The position numbers and the translations under genes were made by a program. A DNA stretch of 64,000 nucleotides from Roseobacter sp. (GTDB lineage: Bacteria > Pseudomonadota > Alphaproteobacteria > Rhodobacterales > Rhodobacteraceae), in assembly GCA_024636495.1 (NCBI GenBank), contig JAGXGZ010000086.1, positions 1 through 64,000 of the forward strand, given 5' to 3'. Numbering within the stretch: position 1 is the first letter of the stretch; each line of letters opens with the position of its first letter. Below, in pieces: positions 58,299 to 64,000 of this stretch. The notes under the pieces are model-generated. The model saw only the letters and a program-made list of their open reading frames with translations. It searched no databases and was not told where the DNA came from.

Positions 58299-58619
58299 AC
58301 CTTCATGCCCACTGCGTCACCTATGGCAGCTACTGGTACGCAACTAAACATACCCGATACGGCCGTCGTATCTATCAAGCAGTTAGCGTCGCTGTGCAGG
58401 AGACACGTCAGGCCACTGTTTCAAATTCGGCCTTGGCCAACCAGGTTGGGGCCGGTGGCTGTCGAGGTGACTAACCAAGGCAAGGGGCGGATTGCCGACA
58501 TTCACTGAGGGTGCAAGGGGCCCTGCGCAATTGATGCAAGCAGGACTGCAACGCTTGGCTCCTCTTTAATTCCCAGCCTAATCAGGCAGAGAAAGCCCCG
58601 GCATGTTGAACTCTGACAT
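58299..58619. other. Region without a recognised gene
   Basis: About 320 bases between the convergent tex and acyl-CoA synthetase genes. No convincing reading frame, RNA gene or clean terminator was found. Confidence 0.4.
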
Positions 58620-60269
58620 TTATGCGGTTCTAGCCTTTTCAGCTATATCCTTGGCTTGCTCTCGCAAGACGAATTTCTGAATCTTCCCTGTGGACGTTCG
58701 TGGGATATGCACAAAGATGAACTGACTTGGCACTTTGTAAGGTGCAAGCTGCTCCTTGCACCAAGTGCGCAAGGTTTCCGCATCTGCGGCTTTACCGGTT
58801 GTCAGTTCCACAAAGGCACAAGGCGTTTCGCCCCATTTTTCATCAGGCATCGCAACCACGGCGACACTCTCTACCGCAGCGTGACGATAAAGCGCTTCTT
58901 CCACCTCGATCGAAGAAATGTTCTCGCCGCCCGAGATGATGATGTCCTTGGACCGATCTTTGAGCTGGATATAGCCATCTGGATGGCGCACACCCAGATC
59001 GCCGGAATGGAACCAGCCGCCGGCAAAGGCCTCTTGCGTCGCTTTGGGATTGCGGAAATAGCCTTTCATCACAACATTGCCTCGAAACATCACCTCGCCC
59101 ATCGTCTTTCCATCACGCGGCACAGGCAGCATTGTATCGGGGTCGAGTACATCAAGCCCTTCAAGCGGCAGATAGCGCACGCCCTGGCGCGATTTCAGTG
59201 CGGCCTGTTCGGCGGGGGGCAAATCGGACCAGTCCTCATGCCAGTCGTTTACGACAGCAGGGCCATAGGTTTCAGTCAGCCCGTAAAGATGCGTCACATC
59301 AAAACCAGCGGTTTTCATGTCGGTCAGCAGCTTTTCTGGTGGCGGGGCAGCAGCAGTGAAGAACTGCACAGTGTGGTCAAGTTTGCGCTTCTCGGTCTCG
59401 GGGGCAGAGATCATCAGGGACATCACGATGGGCGCGCCGCAAAGATGGGTGACATGTTCGTCAGCCAGCGCGTTCCAGATCGGATTTGCCCTGACTTGGC
59501 GCAAACAAACATGGGTGCCGATGATGGCCGATAGGGTCCAAGGAAAACACCAGCCGTTGCAATGGAACATCGGAAGGGTCCACAGATAGACCGCATGTTT
59601 CGCCATCGACGTGGTCAGCGCATTGCCCTGCGCCAGAAGGTAGGCACCGCGGTGATGTGACACCACGCCCTTGGGATCGCCGGTCGTGCCAGAGGTGTAG
59701 TTGATCGAGATCGCATCCCATTCGTCAAGCGGCATCAACCACGCAAAGTCAGGATCGCCAGAGGATAGAAAGGTCTCGTAATCCTGTGCCTCTGTCTCTG
59801 TTTCAGGCCCGGAGAATTCAGCGTCATCATATTGGATGATCAACGGTCTCACCGATGCCAGCGCCAGCGCGTCTTGCACCAAAGGCATGAATTCACGGTC
59901 CACGATCACAATTTTGGACCGGGCATGATCCAGTTGAAACGCGATCACGGCCGCATCAAGCCGCGTGTTCACAGAATGCAGAACACCGCCAGACATAGGC
60001 ACGCCGTAGTGACATTCCAGCATAGCTGGCGTGTTGGTCAACACGGCAGAAACCGTGTCGCCTCGCCCAATGCCACCTTGCGCCAAAGCAGAGGCAAGCT
60101 GGCGCGAGCGTGCGTAAAATTCCACATAGCTGCGCCGCAACCTGCCATGAACAATCGCCGGATGGTCAGGAAAAACAGACGCAGCCCGTTCCAGAAAGGT
60201 CAGGGGTGTCAGCGGCTGATGGTTCGCGGGATTGCGTTCCAGATCGGTATTGTAAGGGTTGGCGGTCAT
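58620..60269 (-). CDS. Acyl-CoA synthetase (AMP-forming), DmdB-like
   Basis: A 549-residue ANL-superfamily ligase. Core motifs are present: YTSGTTGDPKG (A3), YGLTETYGP (A5), HSGDLGVRHPDGY (A7), KDIIISGGENIS (A8) and the C-terminal catalytic Lys in RTSTGKIQK (A10). Length and sequence flavour fit medium-chain/3-methylmercaptopropionyl-CoA ligases (DmdB) of roseobacters, which activate the product of DMSP demethylation. It is last in an operon with a DmdA-like protein, OsmC and an enoyl-CoA hydratase, starting 3 bases after the hydratase stop. Other short-chain acids are possible substrates. Confidence 0.87.
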   Translation of the reverse strand: MTANPYNTDLERNPANHQPLTPLTFLERAASVFPDHPAIVHGRLRRSYVEFYARSRQLASALAQGGIGRGDTVSAVLTNTPAMLECHYGVPMSGGVLHSVNTRLDAAVIAFQLDHARSKIVIVDREFMPLVQDALALASVRPLIIQYDDAEFSGPETETEAQDYETFLSSGDPDFAWLMPLDEWDAISINYTSGTTGDPKGVVSHHRGAYLLAQGNALTTSMAKHAVYLWTLPMFHCNGWCFPWTLSAIIGTHVCLRQVRANPIWNALADEHVTHLCGAPIVMSLMISAPETEKRKLDHTVQFFTAAAPPPEKLLTDMKTAGFDVTHLYGLTETYGPAVVNDWHEDWSDLPPAEQAALKSRQGVRYLPLEGLDVLDPDTMLPVPRDGKTMGEVMFRGNVVMKGYFRNPKATQEAFAGGWFHSGDLGVRHPDGYIQLKDRSKDIIISGGENISSIEVEEALYRHAAVESVAVVAMPDEKWGETPCAFVELTTGKAADAETLRTWCKEQLAPYKVPSQFIFVHIPRTSTGKIQKFVLREQAKDIAEKARTA

Positions 60270-60272
60270 GGG

Positions 60273-61073
60273 TCAGGCGTCCTGCCATTCGGGGGCGCGC
60301 TTTTCGATGAACGCGCCGATGCCTTCGCGGGCGTCTTGCGCCAGCATGTTGTCAACCATCACTCCAGAAGCGTAGTCATAGGCATCCGCCAACGTCATGT
60401 CGCGTTGCGCATAGTAGGCGCGTTTTCCAGTTGCGAGTGTCATGCTTGATTTTGCCGCGATCTTGCGGGCTATTTCCATCGTCGTTCCCTGCAACGCATC
60501 GGGGGTCACGGTGCGGTTCACAAGACCGATTGCGGCAGCCCGCGCCGCCGATATCATATCCCCCGTCAGCAGCATCTCCATCGCGTGTTTGTCCGCCACA
60601 TTGCGTGACAACGCAACCATGGGAGTGGAACAGAACAGCCCGATATGCACGCCCGGCGTGCTGAATTGCGCGGTATCCGCCGCTATGGCCAAATCACAGC
60701 TTGCGACGAGTTGACATCCTGCGGCTGTCGCGACGCCGGTGACTTCTGCGATGGCAGGCTTGGGGCAGTTCACGATGCCTTGCATGACACCCGCACAAAG
60801 CGACATCACATGCGCAAAATAGGCCTTCCCGCCGTCTTCGCCCGCACGCCCCGCTGTCATCTCTTTCAGATCGTGGCCCGCACAAAAGGCAGGCCCATTG
60901 GCTGCCAGTACGATCACACGCACCGCCGGATCTGATCCTGCGCTCTCGAACGCCTCATTCAATTTGGCCAGCATCGCCTCGGACAAGGCATTTCGCCGCG
61001 CCACATCGTTCAGGGTCAGGCGCAGAATACCCTGCGCGTCCAGATCGCGCAAAAGAATGTCGGATGTGGTCAC
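60273..61073 (-). CDS. Enoyl-CoA hydratase/isomerase family protein
   Basis: About 266 residues from GTG at 61073, chosen because AAGGAC precedes it and the family start follows; upstream in-frame sequence is not conserved. The crotonase fold is clear: NALSEAMLAKL, oxyanion-hole segments AFCAGHDLKEM and GVATAAGCQLVASCDLAIA, and the C-terminal ARKIAAKSS helix region. The usual catalytic Glu pair is not obvious (STPGVHIGLFCST), so it may not be a classical hydratase. In DMSP demethylation a crotonase (DmdD) releases methanethiol; that role is possible, not shown. Confidence 0.85.
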   Translation of the reverse strand: MTTSDILLRDLDAQGILRLTLNDVARRNALSEAMLAKLNEAFESAGSDPAVRVIVLAANGPAFCAGHDLKEMTAGRAGEDGGKAYFAHVMSLCAGVMQGIVNCPKPAIAEVTGVATAAGCQLVASCDLAIAADTAQFSTPGVHIGLFCSTPMVALSRNVADKHAMEMLLTGDMISAARAAAIGLVNRTVTPDALQGTTMEIARKIAAKSSMTLATGKRAYYAQRDMTLADAYDYASGVMVDNMLAQDAREGIGAFIEKRAPEWQDA

Positions 61074-61092
61074 GATGGGTGTCCTTTTTGGT

Positions 61093-61542
61093 TTAGAGAA
61101 TATTGATCTCGACACTATCGGCGAGCGTGTTGGCGATAAAGCAGTAGCGATGTGCGCGGTCCTGCATTTGCGCCAGTTCTTCGGCACTGACGGAAAACCC
61201 GGTGTCAAACCGCACCACAGGATTCAGATCAATCCGCGTCACAGACATCTGGTCTTTGGGGTTCTTGCCCAGATGTGCCTCTGCATAGTCGTGATAGCTT
61301 GCCACCGGCCAGCCTGCCTTTGCCGCAAGCGCAAGAAAGGTCATCATATGGCAGCTCGACAGCGCCGAGGCGAGCGCCTGTTCGGGGTTTGTGTTATCAG
61401 GATTTCCGCCCCAGTCAGGGGCGGAATCCACGGTAAGGTCATAGCGGCTATTGTACTGCACCGTATGCTCGTTCGAATAGGTGCCGGTTTGCAACACCGC
61501 TGACGCGCGGTGCCAATGCAAAGCAATCGCAAGGTCTGACAT
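61093..61542 (-). CDS. OsmC/Ohr-family peroxiredoxin-like protein
   Basis: A 149-residue OsmC-type protein with the two redox Cys, Cys64 (LSSCHMMTFLALAAKAG) and Cys134 (HRYCFIANTL), that reduce organic hydroperoxides. Length and the NPEQALASALSSCHM block fit the family. It is second in the DmdA-like operon, 24 bases after that gene. Methanethiol or sulfur intermediates can create oxidative stress, so a protective role is plausible. Confidence 0.88.
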   Translation of the reverse strand: MSDLAIALHWHRASAVLQTGTYSNEHTVQYNSRYDLTVDSAPDWGGNPDNTNPEQALASALSSCHMMTFLALAAKAGWPVASYHDYAEAHLGKNPKDQMSVTRIDLNPVVRFDTGFSVSAEELAQMQDRAHRYCFIANTLADSVEINIL

Positions 61543-61566
61543 ATCTGTTGTCTTTCTGATGGGGTG

Positions 61567-62706
61567 CTATGCTGCTGCAATCTGCTTTTTAGGATCATAG
61601 AACGGACGCTCGCAAATTGTTGCGCGCGTGGGGCCGGACTTTGTGATGATCTCGACTTCGGCACCGATGTTTGCATGTTCGGCCGATACCATGGCCAGCG
61701 CGATGTTCTGCCCAAGCCGGGGGGAGTAAACGGCAGATGTGACTTTGCCGATTGTGCCGCCACCGAAATTTACTTCCCAGAACGTCGTGTTGGGGCCAGA
61801 GAGCGGCTCGCCATCAATGATCAGGCCGATCTGCTTGCGTCTGACGCCTTCTTCCTTAATCCGGCGTAAAGCTGCCTTGCCGATGAACTCGGCGTCCATA
61901 TCAAGGTTAACCAACCGGTCAAAGCCAAGCTCAAACGGGTTGGTCCCCATGTCAGCGTCAGCGTGGTAGGACAGCATTCCCCCTTCGATACGACGGATGG
62001 ACGATGTGTGGCCCGGCTTCAGTCCGAACTCCATGCCTGCCGCCATGATGCGTTCCCACAAGGCATCACCTTGACTGCCATCGCGCAGGTAAAGCTCATA
62101 GCCCAATTCAGACGACCATCCCGTGCGCGACACGATCAGCGGGATACCGTCCAGATCTACCTCGCGCAGCCAGTAGTATTTCAGGTCCATGATGCTCTCA
62201 CCAAGAAGCGCCTTCATGATCTCGCCGGACTTCGGACCCTGCAATTGCAGCGGCGAGACGTCCGGCTCGCAGATGTGAACATCAAGGCCAGAATGCACCG
62301 CAACCCCCTGCGCCCAAAGTAGGATGTCGCTGTCTGCGAGCGAAATCCAGAAGTGGTTTTCGGCAAGGCGCAGCAGGATCGGGTCGTTCAGGATGCCGCC
62401 CTCCGCATTGGTGATCAAGATGTATTTGCACTGGCCAACAGCCATATTGGACAGATCACGGCAGGTCAGCATCTGTACGAATTTGGCAGCATCCGGGCCG
62501 GTAATTTCGACCTGCCGCTCAACAGCGACGTCACACAGGATCGCCTCGTTGACCAGATTCCAGAAGTTCTGCTCGGAATCTCCGAAGTCACGCGGGATAT
62601 ACATGTGGTTATAAACGGAAAACCCTTGAGCACCCCAACGCACGGTGGCGTCAAAATAAGGCGACTTGCGGATCTGTGTGCCGAAACCAAAATCATCAGC
62701 TTGCAT
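61567..62706 (-). CDS. GcvT/DmdA-family aminomethyltransferase-like protein
   Basis: A 379-residue folate-binding protein from ATG at 62706, with GGAGGA upstream; a longer reading to 62748 is unlikely. It begins with IRKSPYFDATVRWGAQGFSVYNHM, and CDVAVERQVEITGPDAAKFVQMLTCRDLS, NDPILLRL, ISEPDVSPL-like CEPDVSPLQLQGPKS and RIEGGMLSY follow; all resemble DMSP demethylase (DmdA) and related GcvT proteins. DmdA passes a methyl group from DMSP to tetrahydrofolate. Whether it is a true DmdA or a DmdA-like clade member cannot be settled by eye. It heads the OsmC-hydratase-ligase operon. Confidence 0.78.
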   Translation of the reverse strand: MQADDFGFGTQIRKSPYFDATVRWGAQGFSVYNHMYIPRDFGDSEQNFWNLVNEAILCDVAVERQVEITGPDAAKFVQMLTCRDLSNMAVGQCKYILITNAEGGILNDPILLRLAENHFWISLADSDILLWAQGVAVHSGLDVHICEPDVSPLQLQGPKSGEIMKALLGESIMDLKYYWLREVDLDGIPLIVSRTGWSSELGYELYLRDGSQGDALWERIMAAGMEFGLKPGHTSSIRRIEGGMLSYHADADMGTNPFELGFDRLVNLDMDAEFIGKAALRRIKEEGVRRKQIGLIIDGEPLSGPNTTFWEVNFGGGTIGKVTSAVYSPRLGQNIALAMVSAEHANIGAEVEIITKSGPTRATICERPFYDPKKQIAAA

Positions 62707-62870
62707 TGAAACGTCCTCCCGTTTTGTCCGTGATCCTCCCGACCACAAACTGTCAAAATATGTTTGAGATGTAGTCCGAGAAGGGCAAAGAAAGCGGGCT
62801 GAAGTTTCTGCTTTTGCAGACCAGCTAAGCCGTTTTATAACTACGAAGTAGTCCGTTTGGGCCGATTTCG

Positions 62871-63362
62871 CTATTTGAGGCGCGCGGCCGCCAGTTTTGC
62901 GATATTGGGCAAAGTAGATTTCACTTGCCTGGTCGCAAAATGTGTCATGTAGCGGTCGATGCCAAGATCTTCAGCATGTAGGTCTTCCACAAATTCCTGA
63001 AATGCCGCCAGACTTGGGCTTATGACTTTCATGATGTAGTCCACCCCTCCGCCCGTGGCGATGCAATCAATGATCTCTTCCCGGGCATTGATGAAGGTCT
63101 CAAAACGTTCGAAGTCAGCTTTGCGATGACGGCTGAGCGATACTGTTACAACAACTTGTGCAAAATCAGCCAGCTGACTTAGTGCAAGATCAGCGTGATA
63201 GCCGCGAATATATCCGGCAGCCTTCAACCGGGTCAGCCGCGCCCAGCAGGGTGTCGCGGAAAGACTGCAAACCTCCGCCAGCCTGGCTTTGCTTAACTGG
63301 CCATGCTGTTGAAGGGCAGTCAGAATACGAATGTCTGCGGCATCAAGGGCTAATCGTTTCAT
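62871..63362 (-). CDS. Lrp/AsnC-family transcriptional regulator
   Basis: A 163-residue regulator. The N-terminal helix-turn-helix reads LDAADIRILTALQQHGQLSKARLAEVCSLSATPCWARLTRL, and the C-terminal ligand-binding (RAM) domain covers about 70-145 (VVVTVSLSRHRKADFERFE, GGGVDYIMKV). These form octamers that sense amino acids or other metabolites. It lies 165 bases upstream of the DmdA-like operon on the same strand and is its best candidate regulator. Confidence 0.9.
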   Translation of the reverse strand: MKRLALDAADIRILTALQQHGQLSKARLAEVCSLSATPCWARLTRLKAAGYIRGYHADLALSQLADFAQVVVTVSLSRHRKADFERFETFINAREEIIDCIATGGGVDYIMKVISPSLAAFQEFVEDLHAEDLGIDRYMTHFATRQVKSTLPNIAKLAAARLK

Positions 63363-63771
63363 GCAAATTGTCCTAAGGTCATCGAAAACAGGCGGGATGG
63401 GCCGTCCCGAAATTCTAAACCTAAACTGAAAGATGAGAAGCCTTCTTTGCGACAGATATCAGCGCTTTGACGCCCAAAATGTCTTCTGTTCGAGCGTCAC
63501 TCCGTGGTTGTTTTTTGGAAACTTTTAAAGGTAGTCAACCGGCCTTGTGGCAATCGCAAAAATGCGGAGATCGGCAAAAAGTTTGGGTCGCTCATGAGAA
63601 TATCAAGACCGACTGTCGACCACAGAAGGACAAGCAAAGGGCAAGCCGTGAACGCGATGACAAAGGTCTCGTCAAGCAAGCCCCTCGATGGGCATATGTA
63701 ATCGCGGCGCTGCAAAGCCGGCGGAAAAATTCATCCGGGGATTGGCAAAGCATCTGGCCTGCGGAAATGCC
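63363..63771. other. Region without a recognised gene
   Basis: About 410 bases between the Lrp gene start and the gene that runs off the right edge. Several short frames are open, but none shows family features. The promoter of the Lrp gene should lie here. Confidence 0.4.
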
Positions 63772-63789
63772 ATGTGGCAGCATCCTGGC

Positions 63790-64000
63790 ATGATCACGTT
63801 TCAAACCCTGCCAGATAACCATCCGGACCTTGCGCATTCGCCGTTGCTGCGCGCGGCCTTGCTAACACTTCAGTACACGCGCGAACACGGGGCCATTGGA
63901 CTGACCAAAACCATGGCGTTCAAGCGCGTTTTCGTCCACTGGGCGGTCGGACATTTCAACTGGCCGGGGAGCAGTTCTGAAGAGATGTTCCGGTACAACA
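63790..64000 (+). CDS. Protein of unknown function, cut by the window edge
   Basis: A frame open from ATG at 63790 (or an in-frame ATG at 63772) to the end of the window, 70 codons. It reads MITFQTLPDNHPDLAHSPL, then LTLQYTREHGAIGLT and FVHWAVGHFNWPG. The composition is protein-like and the phrase DNHPDLAHSPLLRAALL recalls a hypothetical family of roseobacters, but no function is known to me. The start is uncertain because no strong ribosome site is seen. Confidence 0.55.
   Translation, partial: MITFQTLPDNHPDLAHSPLLRAALLTLQYTREHGAIGLTKTMAFKRVFVHWAVGHFNWPGSSSEEMFRYN

Noticed and set aside
58305-58508. A 67-codon frame after tex
   Set aside because: No ribosome site or family features; it fills a gap between convergent genes by chance.
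63467-63793. A 108-codon frame before the right-edge gene, overlapping it by ATGA
   Set aside because: The overlap is suggestive, but composition is not protein-like and no conserved segment is visible; the downstream frame is the better candidate.

Overview
The window reads as chromosome of a marine Roseobacter-group alphaproteobacterium (Rhodobacterales). The evidence is the gene content: an OpgG/OpgI/OpgH/OpgC glucan operon in the Rhodobacter sphaeroides arrangement, a TAXI-type TRAP transporter with a fused permease, a methanethiol oxidase, a DmdA-like (DMSP demethylase family) operon, RTX/Hint secreted proteins, and an alphaproteobacterial initiator tRNA. No ribosomal operon, CRISPR array or prophage was seen.

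Layout. 1-2445: end of a mobile island. It holds the start of an IS110-type transposase running off the left edge, an N-terminally truncated tyrosine recombinase and an intact large serine recombinase whose last codons are antisense to the 3' part of tRNA-fMet. 2666-13375: a catabolic block. On the minus strand are a GMC oxidoreductase, an enolase-superfamily enzyme and a translationally coupled Meh/Mct-like pair (C4/C5 dicarboxyl-CoA chemistry of the 3-hydroxypropionate bi-cycle). Divergently on the plus strand are an amidase and a Pot-type ABC importer. 13406-16281: an ABC1/UbiB-family kinase coupled to a photolyase/cryptochrome that ends in a beta-clamp-like motif. 16398-21238: a TetR regulator divergent from a two-gene RND efflux system with two matching operator-like repeats. 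21476-23548: MtoX and a small membrane protein. 23811-24773: an ABC transporter membrane domain without ATPase. 24807-29628: opgGIHC. 29943-41063: a secreted RTX/Hint protein and a surface-glycan block (glycosyltransferases, RgpF-like fusion, aminotransferase, PglD-like acyltransferase, inverted-order SPASM/radical SAM protein). 41150-46868: TRAP-TAXI transporter, MarR regulator and sulfatase-superfamily enzyme. 46959-50926: an IS3-family remnant fused into a glycine betaine ABC operon, which has removed the 5' part of proX. 51100-55221: RaiA-like protein, small proteins, MFS transporter, purU. 55236-55720: IS6-family remnant. 55980-58298: tex. 58620-63362: a four-gene minus-strand operon (DmdA-like, OsmC, enoyl-CoA hydratase, acyl-CoA synthetase) with an Lrp-type regulator upstream. 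A gene of unknown function runs off the right edge.

Themes. Organosulfur chemistry recurs: the DmdA-like operon, MtoX and a sulfatase could together act on algal DMSP, methanethiol and sulfated compounds, though a DmdC-type dehydrogenase is absent here. Compatible-solute and envelope functions (ProXWV, periplasmic glucans, surface glycan) fit seawater life. Three decayed or partial mobile elements (IS110, IS3, IS6) show ongoing turnover, and one of them has broken a transporter gene. All functional calls come from reading the sequence against family knowledge; none was checked by database search.
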